The notes under the pieces were generated by a model. It saw only the letters and a list, made by a program, of their open reading frames with translations, searched no databases and was not told where the DNA came from. A DNA stretch of 57,678 bases from an uncultured Bacilli bacterium (GTDB lineage Bacteria > Bacillota_I > Bacilli_A > RFN20 > CAG-826), in the NCBI GenBank assembly GCA_944375905.1, contig CALWAS010000027.1, positions 1 to 57,678 of the forward strand, read 5' to 3'. Of this stretch, positions 16,267 to 25,652 are shown in pieces (position 1 is the first letter of the stretch; the number at the start of each line of letters is the position of its first letter). The position numbers and the translations under genes are program-made.

Positions 16267-17874
16267 ATGAACCCACGCGAAAACCAAGAACACGATATCC
16301 GCAGACGCGTCTTTGCCCTGAGGGGGTATGGAATTTCGGACGCGGACACCTTCGTTGACACGCTTCATAGGGTGCTGAAGGCAAAGGACAAGCTGAAGGG
16401 AACGGACCCGACGGTATCCGTCATCTATGACGCCATGCTCTTGGCGATCCCGTCGGCTCCCCTCCTTTCCCCGGACGAAGCCACCTACGCGACAATGTAC
16501 GACATGCTCTCCGGGGTCGATGCCCGTCAAGCGTTTTCCTTCATCAACGCTTTCAGCTACGGCCGCGAAATCGTCGTCCCATCGGCCATGGCAAGGAAGT
16601 TCGGTGAATACGTCTCGGAAGGGACGAGGACCGTCTTGGTCCCCGAATTCGAGCAGCTCGGACCCGCCATCCTGGAAGTGATCAATAGCCATCCGAACGT
16701 CATGTTCACCCTCACCTGCAAGCGGGAATCGAAACGCAGCCTTTTCTCCATGCTGCTCAAATCGTACGCCAACGTCAGCGTGGAAGTCGCAGACATCTAT
16801 AAATACGGTTTCACGTCGGAGAGATACGACCTCATCATCGCGATTCCGGTTTTCGGCGGACGAATCCTGGTGAACGACCAGGACTTCATCAGCCGTGAAC
16901 CAAGCCTGATCGCTCTCCAGAACCTCCTTTACCACATCAACATCGACGGGGAGCTAGCCATTGTCCTGCCCGCGAAGATCACGTTCGGAGGCGGCAGCAC
17001 GGCGGAACTCAGGAATTACGTCGAGAGCAATTACAAAATCAAGGAAATCAGCGCCCTCCCTGCGGGGCTTTTCTCCTCGTACACATCCATAAGGACGTAC
17101 CTGTTCGTCTTCTCGACGGGCAAAACGGACGAAGTGGTCCTGAAACGGTACGGATTCGAGGCGCCATCCGGGGGAAAGACCGTGGACGGCGAGCTGATCG
17201 CATCCAACGAGCAGCTTCTTTTCGGGGACGAGTTCGCGGAATTGAGCGGCTGGAACATCGACATGGCCTTTTCCGAGGAGGACGACGACATAAAGGCATT
17301 CGCCTCATCCCCGGTCAAGAAACTGGAATTGAAGGAAGTCGCGACCGTGTTCAGGGGGAAGGCCGTCACGGCGAGAGACGAATGCGGGAACATAGGCGTC
17401 ATTAACATCTCCAACATCACGGATACAGGGATCGACTATTCGAGCCTCGACCTAATCTCAGAGGAGGAACGGAAGGTGGCGCCTTATGCCCTCCAGGACG
17501 GGGACGTCCTCGTCACATCGAGGGGCACGACCGTCAAGATCGCGGTATTCGAGCGGCAGCCGATGACCTGCATCCCCTCCGCGAACATCAACGTCATAAG
17601 GCCGAAGGAGCCGCTGAACGGCACGTACCTGAAGCTGTTCCTCGAATCGTCGGTCGGCGCGAAGATGCTCAAAAGCCTCCAGCGAGGGACGGTAATCGTG
17701 AACATTAACTACAGGGACATGAGCGAGTTGGAAGTCCCCGTCCCGCCGCTCGAAACCCAGGAGGAGATCGCCCGCGAATACTCGACGGGCTTGGCTTTCT
17801 ACAAGGAGACGATCAAGACGGCCAACGATGGTTGGGAGAGGCTTCAAGCCGAGATCGAGTCGAAACTTTACTAG
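16267..17874 (+). CDS. Pseudo-methylase fused to an HsdS-type target recognition domain, 535 aa
   Basis: Residues about 100-290 follow the HsdM N6-adenine methylase fold, ending with LPAKITFGGGSTAELRNYVE and ISALPAGLF, which are the usual HsdM 'VLP-G-LF' and 'LP-GvF' segments. The catalytic (N/D)PP(Y/F) motif is replaced by IPVF (in LIIAIPVFGG) and there is no DPACGTG SAM-binding motif, so it should not methylate DNA. Residues about 335-535 form one HsdS-like TRD (LKEVATVFRGKAVTA..., NYRDMSELEVPVPPLETQEEI) with the following helix. It is the first gene of the R-M operon, starting at an ATG behind GGAGGT. It probably binds DNA through its TRD and acts as a structural or regulatory subunit (inference). 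A divergent type IIG enzyme is less likely because both catalytic motifs are missing. Confidence 0.75.
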   Translation: MNPRENQEHDIRRRVFALRGYGISDADTFVDTLHRVLKAKDKLKGTDPTVSVIYDAMLLAIPSAPLLSPDEATYATMYDMLSGVDARQAFSFINAFSYGREIVVPSAMARKFGEYVSEGTRTVLVPEFEQLGPAILEVINSHPNVMFTLTCKRESKRSLFSMLLKSYANVSVEVADIYKYGFTSERYDLIIAIPVFGGRILVNDQDFISREPSLIALQNLLYHINIDGELAIVLPAKITFGGGSTAELRNYVESNYKIKEISALPAGLFSSYTSIRTYLFVFSTGKTDEVVLKRYGFEAPSGGKTVDGELIASNEQLLFGDEFAELSGWNIDMAFSEEDDDIKAFASSPVKKLELKEVATVFRGKAVTARDECGNIGVINISNITDTGIDYSSLDLISEEERKVAPYALQDGDVLVTSRGTTVKIAVFERQPMTCIPSANINVIRPKEPLNGTYLKLFLESSVGAKMLKSLQRGTVIVNINYRDMSELEVPVPPLETQEEIAREYSTGLAFYKETIKTANDGWERLQAEIESKLY

Positions 17875-17924
17875 CCGGCAAGAGAAGCAAGTGACCGGAT
17901 TTTCCAACTAGGGAGGAAAAAAGA

Positions 17925-20849
17925 ATGGCAACAGCGTTCAACGAAGACAACACGATAGAGAGAATGGTGATCTCCACCCTCGAAACGAGAGGCTGGAAAT
18001 ACATCCCGGCGGAGGAACTGCCCCGCGATTATTCCGACGTGATCGTCGAGCCGATGGTGAAGGAGGCCCTCATCCGCCTCAACCCCGTGATCGCGGAGGT
18101 TCCCTCGCGGGCGGACGAGGTCATCTACAAGCTGAGGGCGCTGATACACTCCGTCCAGCCACACAACCTCGTCACCCAGAACGAGCTTTTCAAGAAGATG
18201 GTGTTCGAGGAGAACTCCTACCCTTTCGGAAAGGACGGAAGGATGGTGCCGATACGCTTCTTCGGGACCATGAGAAAGGATGACCTCGCCCTAAACGAAT
18301 ACGTCGTCACCAACCAGTGGGTATACCCGCAGGCCGAGGGAGGCAAGCGGCTCGACATCGTTCTCCTGATAAACGGCTTCCCCGTCGCCATCGGGGAACT
18401 GAAGACGCCCGTCCGCAGCGCGATAAGCTGGCTCGACGGGGCCGGCGACATTTCAGCCTACGAGAAGAGCATACCGGCTATGTTCGTCACAAACGTCTTC
18501 AACTTCGCTACCGAAGGAAAGTGCTTTCGCTACGGTTCCGTCAACATGCCGATCAACACCTGGGGGCCTTGGCACACGGACGGCCACAAGTCGGAAGGCT
18601 CCCTCGCCGACGTGAAAATCAGCATAGAAGATATGATCACCCCAGAAAAGGTCATGGACATATTCCAGTTCTTCACGATGTTCGCGACGGACAAGAAGTA
18701 CCGGAAATACAAGATCATCTGCCGATACCAGCAGTTCGAAGGCGCCAACATGATCGTGGACCGCGTCGTGGCCGGATATCCAAAGAAAGGGCTCATATGG
18801 CATTTCCAGGGATCTGGAAAGTCCCTGCTCATGGTTTTCGCCGCGCAGAAGCTCCGAATGATCCCCGAACTGAGGAACCCGACCGTCGTCATCGTGGACG
18901 ACCGGATCGACCTCGAGACGCAGATCACCGCCACCTTCAACGCATCTGACATACCCAACCTCACGACCGCGTCGACAAAGGAGGAGCTCATCTCCTTCTT
19001 CAAGGGCGACATGCGCAAGATCCTGATAACTACCATCTTCAAGTTCGGAGAGGTCACCGGCGAACTGAACAATCGCGACAACATCATCGTGATGGTCGAC
19101 GAAGCTCACAGGACCCAGGAAGGAAACCTCGGAGAAAAGATGAGGATCGCCCTTCCAAACGCCTTTTTCTTCGGGCTTACAGGCACGCCGATCAACCGGG
19201 TGGACAAGAACACCTTCGCCACCTTCGGGGCCGAGGAGGACCGTTCCGGGTACATGAGCCGCTACTCCTTCTCCGACTCGATCAGGGACGGGGCGACCCT
19301 CCCTCTCCACTTCGAACCGGTACCGGTGGAGCTCCACGTGGACAAGGACAAGCTCGACCAGGCTTTCGAGGCCATGTCCGAGGAGGCCGGACTCGGGAAG
19401 GAGGACATGGCCGAGCTATCGCGCCGGGTCAACATGAAGGCGATCATGTACAATCCCGCCCGAATCAGGAAGGTCTGCGAGCACATAGCGAAGCACTTCA
19501 GGGAAAGGATCGAGCCCAACGGCTACAAGGGTCAGGTCGTCGTCTACGATCGCGAGTGCTGCCTGAGGTACAAGGAGGTCCTCGACGAGCTCCTCGGCGA
19601 AGACGCCAGCACCATTGTCATGGACACCAACAACGACAAGGAGGACCGCTACAAGAAATACCGCCGCGACCGCGACGAGGAAGGAAAGGTCCTCGACACG
19701 TTCCGCGACCCGAACTCGCCTCTCAAGCTGGTGATCGTGACATCAAAACTGCTGACCGGCTTCGACGCGCCGATCCTTCAGGTCATGTATCTCGACAAGC
19801 CGATGAAGGACCACACCCTGCTCCAGGCCATCTGCCGCACGAACAGAACGTACGACCAAGGCAAGACGTACGGCCTCATCGTCGACTACATCGGGATCTT
19901 CGACGACGTGGCGCGTGCCCTCGACTTCGACGAGACAAGTATGAGAAAGATCATCACGAACATCGAAGAGATAAAGAAGCAGCTTCCCGCCCTCCTTAAA
20001 AAGTGCCTCAGCTACTTCATGGGCGTCGACAGGACGCTGGAAGGCTGGGAAGGCCTCATGGTGGCCCAGGAATGCCTGCCGACCAACAAGGAAAAGGACG
20101 CCTTCGCCGCAGACTACCGCGTCCTGAACCGTGCCTGGGACGCCCTGTCCCCAAGTTTGTTCCTCAAGCCCTACAAATCGGACTACCAGTGGCTCTCGCG
20201 CGTCTACGAATCAGTAAGGCCCACGGACGGCCGAGGCGGGTTGCTCTGGGTGTCGCTGGGTGCAAAGACCATAGAGCTCGTCCACCAGAACCTGACCGTC
20301 GGGGAGGCCGAGGAGGACACGGAAATCCTCTCGATGGACGCGGATCTGATCGACGAATTCCTCGAGAAGCAAAAGGACATGAAGAAGGCGACGAAGAAGG
20401 TCGAGATAAACCTCGTGGCCAAGATCATGAGGCATTCCAAGGACCCGAAGTTCATCAAGCTTGGCGAGAAGCTGGAAAGCCTCCGCGAGAAACACGAGCA
20501 GGGGCTGCTCACGAGCATGGAATTTCTCAAACTCCTCCTCGAACTCGCAAAGGAAGCGGCCCAGGCGGAAAAGGAAGTCGTGCCGGAAGAGGAAATCGAC
20601 AAGGGCAAGGCGGCCCTGACGGAGCTGTTCAACGGGCTCAAGAACCGCAACACGCCCGTGATAGTCGAACGAATCGTCGCCGACATCGACAACATCGTCA
20701 AGATCGTCCGCTTCGACGGATGGCAGAACACCACCGCCGGCAAGCAGGAAGTCAGGAAGGCTTTGAGAAGCGTCGTCTGGATCAAGTACAAGATCAAGGA
20801 CAAGGACGTCTTTGACAAGGCCTACAGATACATCGAACAGTACTACTGA
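17925..20849 (+). CDS. hsdR: Type I restriction enzyme R subunit
   Basis: The 974-residue protein has the full HsdR layout. The N-terminal nuclease domain shows RLDIVLLINGFPVAIGELK (Asp144, Glu158, Lys160 of the PD-(D/E)xK site). The SF2 translocase follows with Walker A GSGKS (296-300), DEAH (392-395) and LTGTP (418-422), then the second RecA lobe with SKLLTGFDAP and QAICRTNR, and a helical C-terminal domain that docks to the methylase. It translocates DNA and cuts unmethylated foreign DNA in the HsdR2M2S complex. All catalytic residues are present. The ATG is preceded by GGGAGG. It stands 50 bases after the pseudo-methylase and 28 bases before hsdM1, so all appear to be one operon. Confidence 0.95.
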   Translation: MATAFNEDNTIERMVISTLETRGWKYIPAEELPRDYSDVIVEPMVKEALIRLNPVIAEVPSRADEVIYKLRALIHSVQPHNLVTQNELFKKMVFEENSYPFGKDGRMVPIRFFGTMRKDDLALNEYVVTNQWVYPQAEGGKRLDIVLLINGFPVAIGELKTPVRSAISWLDGAGDISAYEKSIPAMFVTNVFNFATEGKCFRYGSVNMPINTWGPWHTDGHKSEGSLADVKISIEDMITPEKVMDIFQFFTMFATDKKYRKYKIICRYQQFEGANMIVDRVVAGYPKKGLIWHFQGSGKSLLMVFAAQKLRMIPELRNPTVVIVDDRIDLETQITATFNASDIPNLTTASTKEELISFFKGDMRKILITTIFKFGEVTGELNNRDNIIVMVDEAHRTQEGNLGEKMRIALPNAFFFGLTGTPINRVDKNTFATFGAEEDRSGYMSRYSFSDSIRDGATLPLHFEPVPVELHVDKDKLDQAFEAMSEEAGLGKEDMAELSRRVNMKAIMYNPARIRKVCEHIAKHFRERIEPNGYKGQVVVYDRECCLRYKEVLDELLGEDASTIVMDTNNDKEDRYKKYRRDRDEEGKVLDTFRDPNSPLKLVIVTSKLLTGFDAPILQVMYLDKPMKDHTLLQAICRTNRTYDQGKTYGLIVDYIGIFDDVARALDFDETSMRKIITNIEEIKKQLPALLKKCLSYFMGVDRTLEGWEGLMVAQECLPTNKEKDAFAADYRVLNRAWDALSPSLFLKPYKSDYQWLSRVYESVRPTDGRGGLLWVSLGAKTIELVHQNLTVGEAEEDTEILSMDADLIDEFLEKQKDMKKATKKVEINLVAKIMRHSKDPKFIKLGEKLESLREKHEQGLLTSMEFLKLLLELAKEAAQAEKEVVPEEEIDKGKAALTELFNGLKNRNTPVIVERIVADIDNIVKIVRFDGWQNTTAGKQEVRKALRSVVWIKYKIKDKDVFDKAYRYIEQYY

Positions 20850-20877
20850 TGAAAGGAAAGCTAGGACAGGAGGCCAT

Positions 20878-22431
20878 ATGAAAAAGATCGATTCAGCCGC
20901 CGATCCCAAAACCGGGAAGAAACCCTCGGGGATCAAGGAAAGCGAGGAAACCACAAGCCAAAAGCTCTTCTCGCACCTGTACGAGGCCTGCAACATCCTG
21001 CGTGGCCCGATCAACCAGGACGAATACAAAAGCTACGTGACGCCGATTCTCTTCTTCAAGCGGATCTCCGACGTCTATGACGAGGAGACGCAGGCCGCGC
21101 TGAGGGAATCGGGCGGCGACGAGGAATACGCGAGTTTCCCCGAAAACCACCGCTTCGTCATACCGGATGGGTGCCATTGGCAGGACGTCCGCGAGGCGAG
21201 CGTGGACGTCGGCGTCGCCATCGTCAACGCCATGAACGGGATAGAAAGGGCGAACCCCGACACGCTTAGCGGCGTGTTCAGCAGCTTCGACGACGCGAAT
21301 TGGACGGACAAGAACAAACTCAGCGACGAACGCCTGAAGGACCTGATCGAGCACATGTCAAAGATAAAGGTCGGAAACAACGATTATTCCGCCGATGTCA
21401 TGGGCGACAGCTACGAATTCCTGATCAAGAAGTTCGCCGACCTTTCCAAGAAGAACGCAGGCGAGTTCTACACTCCCCGCTCGATCGTCAAGCTCCTGAT
21501 CATGCTGTTGGACCCGAAGGCCGGGGAGACGGTTTACGACCCAGCCTGCGGTACCGGGGGGATGCTGATCGAGGCGATCCGGTACATGAACGATGACAAG
21601 CTGACCTACGGAAGAATCTACGGGCAGGAAAAGAACCTCGGGACCTCTTCCATCGCCAGGATGAACCTCTTCCTCCACGGGGCGAGGGATTTCCGGATCG
21701 TCCAAGGCGACACCCTCCGCTCGCCCCATTTCCTCGAGCGCGGGTCGCTGAAGACTTTCGACTGCGTCGTCGCCAATCCCCCGTTTTCCCTCGAGAACTG
21801 GGGTTCCGACCAATTCAGCAACGATATCTACGGAAGGAACATATGGGGCTGCCCCACCGATTCCAACGGCGACTTCGCCTGGCTCCAGCACATGGTCAAG
21901 TCGATGGACCCGAAAAACGGCCGTTGCGCCGTCGTGCTCCCGCAGGGCGTCCTCTTCAGGGGCGGCAAGGAAGGCGAGATCAGGAAAAAGCTCGTCGAGT
22001 CCGACAAGCTCGAGGCGATAATCACGCTCGCCAGCGGGGTCTTCTACTCCACCGGCGTCTCGGCGTGCATACTGTTCCTGAAGAACAACAAGTCCCCGGA
22101 GCACAAAGGGCGGGTCTGCATGATCGACGGATCGGGAATCTACACCCCGCAGCGCGCCCAGAACATCATGACGGAGGAAAACATACAGGACGTCTACGGG
22201 CTCTACTCCGCCTACGCGGACGTCATCGAGAAATCGAAGGTTGTGACGATTCAGGAAATCAGGGACAGGGACTATTCGCTCGCCATCAACAACTACATCG
22301 AGAAAAAGGAGCAGGAAACCGTGCCGCCAGCGGAGGTCCGGAGGCATTATTTCGAAGCCTACGCGAAAATGGTCGAAGCCGAGGAAAAAATGCGAGAGCT
22401 CTTGGTGAAAGGAGGCTACGTCAGTGAGTAA
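20878..22431 (+). CDS. hsdM: Type I DNA methyltransferase M subunit, first copy
   Basis: The 517-residue protein contains the HsdM helical N-terminal domain (SHLYEACNILRGPINQDEYK, TPILFFKRISD) and the N6-adenine methylase domain, with SAM motif DPACGTGGM and catalytic NPPF (in VVANPPFSL). QEKNLGTSSIARMNLFLHG and VLPQGVLFRGGKEGEIRKKL are classical HsdM stretches. The C-terminus is helical, for contact with HsdS. It should be active. The ATG follows AGGAGG; an upstream in-frame start would overlap hsdR with no support. It overlaps the second hsdM gene by 8 bases. The N-terminal 25 residues form a Lys/Ser-rich extension. Confidence 0.95.
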   Translation: MKKIDSAADPKTGKKPSGIKESEETTSQKLFSHLYEACNILRGPINQDEYKSYVTPILFFKRISDVYDEETQAALRESGGDEEYASFPENHRFVIPDGCHWQDVREASVDVGVAIVNAMNGIERANPDTLSGVFSSFDDANWTDKNKLSDERLKDLIEHMSKIKVGNNDYSADVMGDSYEFLIKKFADLSKKNAGEFYTPRSIVKLLIMLLDPKAGETVYDPACGTGGMLIEAIRYMNDDKLTYGRIYGQEKNLGTSSIARMNLFLHGARDFRIVQGDTLRSPHFLERGSLKTFDCVVANPPFSLENWGSDQFSNDIYGRNIWGCPTDSNGDFAWLQHMVKSMDPKNGRCAVVLPQGVLFRGGKEGEIRKKLVESDKLEAIITLASGVFYSTGVSACILFLKNNKSPEHKGRVCMIDGSGIYTPQRAQNIMTEENIQDVYGLYSAYADVIEKSKVVTIQEIRDRDYSLAINNYIEKKEQETVPPAEVRRHYFEAYAKMVEAEEKMRELLVKGGYVSE

Positions 22432-23923
22432 GAGAATCACCCTGGAGGAACTGCAGTCCTACCTATGGAATTCCGCGGTTCTCCTCCGCACGAACATCGA
22501 TGCGGGCGCGTACAAGCAATACATATTCCCGCTGCTCTTCTTCAAGCGGATCTGCGACGTATACGACGAGGAAACCGCCAAGGCCTACGAGGAATACGGC
22601 GATGAGGCGGCGGAGTTCGATCCGAGCGAAATCCATACCTTCGTGGTTCCCGAGGGCTACCACTGGAACGACGTGCGCGCGGTGGCCGAAAATGTCGGCG
22701 ACGCAATCGTCAAGGCATTCCGGAAAGTCGAGAACGCCAACCTAGACAAGCTGCAAGGGATATTCGGGGATGGTTCATGGACGAACAAGAACCGCCTGCC
22801 GGACAGGCTCCTCAAGGACCTGCTGGAACATTTCAGCACGAAGACGCTCTCGATCGCCAATTGCCCCGAGGACGAGCTCGGCCAGGGATACGAATACCTC
22901 ATCAAGAAGTTCGCGGACGACAGCGGCCACACCGCCCAGGAGTTCTATACAAACCGCACGGTCGTGCACCTGATGACCGAGATGCTGAAGCCCGAGTCCG
23001 GCGAATCCATCTACGATCCAACGTGCGGAAGCGCCGGGATGCTCATCTCGTCCATCGCCTACCTGAAGGAACAGAACAAGGAATGGAGGAACGTCGCCGT
23101 GTACGGGCAGGAAATCAACGCGCTCACTTCCGCAATCGGGAGGATGAACCTCTTCCTCCACGGCGTGAAGGACTTCAACATCGTGAACGGAGACACCCTG
23201 AAGTCGCCGGCCTTCGTCGAAAACGGCCGCCTCAAGCAATTCGACCTGTGCCTGGCCAATCCACCCTACTCCATCAGCCAATGGGACCGCGCCGCCTTCG
23301 AAAGCGACAAATACGGGCGCAACTTCCTCGGCGTTCCCCCACAGGGACGGGCCGACTACGCGTTCATCCAGCACATCATCGCTAGCCTCAAGCCCGACAC
23401 GGGCCGCTGCGCCATCCTCCTCCCGCACGGGGTCCTTTTCCGGAACGAGGAAAGCGCGATGAGGGAAAGGCTCGTCCGCAGCGACAAGATCGAATGCATC
23501 ATCGGACTGGGGCCGAACCTCTTCTACAACTCGCCGATGGAGGCCTGCATCATGATCTGCCGGATGTCCAAGCGTCCGGAAAGGCGAGGCCAGGTGCTTT
23601 TCATCAACGCGGTGAACGAAGTCGAGAGGAAGAATGCCCAGAGCTACCTTAACGACGGGCACATCAAACGAATCGCTTCCGCCTACGAGAACTACCGGGA
23701 CGACGCCGATTTCGCGAAGATCGCGACAATAAGCGACATCGCCGGCAACGACTTTTCACTGAGCATCCCCCTCTACGTGAAACCCAAAACAGTCGAGACG
23801 ACCGAAGACGCCCGTTCGCTTCAGGGGCACTACCGGGATTGGCTGGCAGCTTCAAGGGACATGAGACAGGAATACGAAAAACTGAACGAAATGCTGAGAA
23901 AGGAGGTAGGCGACAATGAGTAG
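22424..23923 (+). CDS. hsdM: Type I DNA methyltransferase M subunit, second, diverged copy
   Basis: This 499-residue HsdM is a clear paralogue of the upstream one but well diverged: SAM motif DPTCGSAGM, catalytic NPPY (in LANPPYSI), QEINALTSAIGRMNLFLHG and LLPHGVLFRNEESAMRERL. Both active-site motifs are intact. It starts with GTG inside the last codons of hsdM1, at good distance from AGGAGG, and its own last codons overlap the half-hsdS start by 8 bases. Type I systems normally have one hsdM, used twice in the complex. Two tandem intact genes suggest a heterodimeric methylase pair, one per HsdS half, or two alternative enzymes (inference). Confidence 0.93.
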   Translation: MSKRITLEELQSYLWNSAVLLRTNIDAGAYKQYIFPLLFFKRICDVYDEETAKAYEEYGDEAAEFDPSEIHTFVVPEGYHWNDVRAVAENVGDAIVKAFRKVENANLDKLQGIFGDGSWTNKNRLPDRLLKDLLEHFSTKTLSIANCPEDELGQGYEYLIKKFADDSGHTAQEFYTNRTVVHLMTEMLKPESGESIYDPTCGSAGMLISSIAYLKEQNKEWRNVAVYGQEINALTSAIGRMNLFLHGVKDFNIVNGDTLKSPAFVENGRLKQFDLCLANPPYSISQWDRAAFESDKYGRNFLGVPPQGRADYAFIQHIIASLKPDTGRCAILLPHGVLFRNEESAMRERLVRSDKIECIIGLGPNLFYNSPMEACIMICRMSKRPERRGQVLFINAVNEVERKNAQSYLNDGHIKRIASAYENYRDDADFAKIATISDIAGNDFSLSIPLYVKPKTVETTEDARSLQGHYRDWLAASRDMRQEYEKLNEMLRKEVGDNE

Positions 23924-24479
23924 GGTCCTGCTAGGAGAGGTTGCCGTGGAAAGGAAGGAAACCTGCAAGGAGAACCGCGCCGGATATCCCAGCGTCGGCC
24001 TCGAACATCTCGTCCCGGAGGAGGTTTCCTTGACACAATGGGACGAAGGAAAGGAGAACACCTTCACCAAGATGTTCCGGAAAGGGGACGTCCTCTTCGG
24101 GCGCCGCCGCGCCTATCTGAAAAAGGCATCCGTTGCCGATTTCGACGGAATTTGCTCCGGAGACATCACCGTTATTTCTGCAAAACCCGATCGGATCGTC
24201 CCGGAATTGCTGCCTTTCGTGATCCAGAACGACGCAATGTTCGAATTCGCGGTTGGCAAGTCGGCGGGATCCCTCTCCCCTCGCGTCAAGTGGAATCACA
24301 TGAAGGACTTCGAATTCGAGCTCCCGGACATGGACAGGCAAAGGCAGCTCGCCGACGTTCTTTGGGCGATGGAAGACACGAAAAGGAACTATCGGAGGCT
24401 GATCTCGGCAACCGACGACCTCGTTAAGTCTCAATTTATCGGGGTCAGAGGTCTTCGCGCTTCGACAATTGGGAGGTGA
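23916..24479 (+). CDS. hsdS: Half-size HsdS with one target recognition domain
   Basis: The 187-residue product has one TRD (MFRKGDVLFGRRRAYLKKAS, VKWNHMKDFEFELPDM) and the conserved helix with DRQRQLADVLWAMEDTKRNY and DDLVKSQFI. It then ends after an unrelated 12-residue tail (GVRGLRASTIGR). Its TRD belongs to the same subfamily as the first TRD of the next gene. The point of divergence is exactly the repeat shared with that gene, so this looks like a first half whose second half has been removed. As a protein, half-HsdS can dimerise in some systems and recognise a palindromic split site, so it may be functional. Its stop overlaps a GTG by three bases, and the next gene follows at once. Confidence 0.85.
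   Translation: MSRVLLGEVAVERKETCKENRAGYPSVGLEHLVPEEVSLTQWDEGKENTFTKMFRKGDVLFGRRRAYLKKASVADFDGICSGDITVISAKPDRIVPELLPFVIQNDAMFEFAVGKSAGSLSPRVKWNHMKDFEFELPDMDRQRQLADVLWAMEDTKRNYRRLISATDDLVKSQFIGVRGLRASTIGR
24411..24441 (+). repeat. HsdS exchange site A
   Basis: This 31-base stretch is identical to 24998-25028 in the full hsdS gene. Its last 13 bases (tctcaatttatcg, 24429-24441) are the start of the 20-bp exchange repeat. The sequence then diverges completely, as expected for a crossover product. Confidence 0.8.
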
Positions 24480-24484
24480 ATGCA

Positions 24485-25636
24485 ATGGCAAGATTCAGAT
24501 TTGGTGACCTCGTACGTGAGGTCAAGGAAAAGATCGATCGCGAGAACAATCCTTACGAATATTTCATCGCCGGCGATCACATGGACACCGATGATCTCCA
24601 TTTGAATCGCAGAGGAACTTTTGAGGGAAGTGATGTCGGCCCCGCTTTTATCAGGGTGTTCCATCCTGGACAGGTCTTATATGGTTCGCGCCGTACGTAT
24701 TTACGTAAGGTGGCCGTTGCGGATTTTGAAGGAATAACGGCTAACACGACTTTCGTTTTGGAAAGCAAGGACGAAACCGTTCTTCTGCAAAGCCTTCTCC
24801 CCTTCATCATGCAGTCCGAACGTTTTACGCAGCACTCAATCAAGCGTTCGAAAGGATCGACAAATCCTTATGTCCTCTTTTCGGACCTGTGCGATTACGA
24901 GATCGAACTCCCTGATATAGAGGAACAACGGAAAATTTCGCAGATTTTGTGGGCAATTGACGATACGAGGCAGGAATACAAAAGGATGCTCCAAAAGACC
25001 GACGACCTCGTTAAGTCTCAATTTATCGAGATGTTCGGCATGCCTGGATCAAACGAAAAGGGGTGGGGATTAACCAAACTTAGTGATTGTTGTGTCCTGA
25101 ATCCGCACCGCCCTAGGGGAATGGATACTACGATGCTGTGCTCTTTTGTTCCGATGCCAGCAGTCAACGAGAGAGGGATTGTTGATCCATCTGATTGGAG
25201 GCCTATTGGTGAAGTTTCGAAAGGATTTACATATTTTGCGGAAAACGACGTTCTTTTTGCCAAAATCACACCCTGTATGGAAAACGGAAAAGGCGGAATC
25301 GCAATTAACTTAAAAAACGGCATTGGTTTTGGATCAACGGAATTTCACGTACTTCGCCCTATCTCTGAAAAAAGCAATCCATACTGGCTCTATATCATCA
25401 CCACATTCGAAAAGTTTCGTATTGACGCAGAAAAGGTCATGACAGGCACTGGCGGACAACGCAGAGTACCAATCTCATACTTAGAAGAATACCCGATTTC
25501 CCTGCCGCCTTTGGCGCTCCAAGAGCAATTCGCGGCCTTCGTAAGGCAGAGCGATAAATCAAAATTTGAACTTAAAAAAGCTCTAGATGAGCTAAACGCC
25601 ACATACAAACGAATCTTGTCCGAATATCTTGGCTAA
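24485..25636 (+). CDS. hsdS: Full-length type I specificity subunit HsdS, two TRDs
   Basis: The 383-residue protein has TRD1 (about 1-150; FHPGQVLYGSRRTYLRKVAV), the central conserved helix (EEQRKISQILWAIDDTRQEY, KTDDLVKSQFIEMFG), TRD2 (about 180-350; NDVLFAKITPCMENGKGG, RRVPISYLEEYPISLPPLALQEQF) and the distal helix (FVRQSDKSKFELKKALDELNATYKRILSEYL). This is a complete HsdS that sets the bipartite recognition sequence. ATG 24485 sits 8 bases after GGAGG. DNA encoding TRD2 is clearly richer in A+T than the methylase genes, and the composition step falls at the repeat 24998-25035, a sign that TRD2 was swapped in. A 37-base repeat (25532-25568) marks the other end of TRD2. Confidence 0.92.
   Translation: MARFRFGDLVREVKEKIDRENNPYEYFIAGDHMDTDDLHLNRRGTFEGSDVGPAFIRVFHPGQVLYGSRRTYLRKVAVADFEGITANTTFVLESKDETVLLQSLLPFIMQSERFTQHSIKRSKGSTNPYVLFSDLCDYEIELPDIEEQRKISQILWAIDDTRQEYKRMLQKTDDLVKSQFIEMFGMPGSNEKGWGLTKLSDCCVLNPHRPRGMDTTMLCSFVPMPAVNERGIVDPSDWRPIGEVSKGFTYFAENDVLFAKITPCMENGKGGIAINLKNGIGFGSTEFHVLRPISEKSNPYWLYIITTFEKFRIDAEKVMTGTGGQRRVPISYLEEYPISLPPLALQEQFAAFVRQSDKSKFELKKALDELNATYKRILSEYLG
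24998..25035 (+). repeat. HsdS exchange site B
   Basis: The first 31 bases equal site A. The last 20 bases (tctcaatttatcgagatgtt, 25016-25035) are identical to 26708-26727 and 27263-27282, all in the same orientation. It encodes KSQFIEMF at the TRD1/TRD2 boundary of HsdS. Confidence 0.9.
25532..25568 (+). repeat. 37-bp repeat closing the expressed TRD2 cassette
   Basis: These 37 bases, containing cttcgtaaggcagagcgata, are identical to 27206-27242 at the end of the silent cassette. They encode AAFVRQSDKSKF. The sequences diverge immediately after aaaatttg. Confidence 0.9.
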
Positions 25637-25652
25637 TCGGTAAGGTCATGAA

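Noticed and set aside
16234-16935. Long minus-strand frames opposite the R-M genes (also opposite ileS, uvrC, mutS2, ftsZ)
   Set aside because: These are shadows caused by G+C-rich codon bias; they lack motifs and ribosome sites and lie over genes with clear domains.
24477-24485. GTG at 24476 as start of the full hsdS gene
   Set aside because: The ATG at 24485 is 8 bases after GGAGG, while the GTG overlaps that site.
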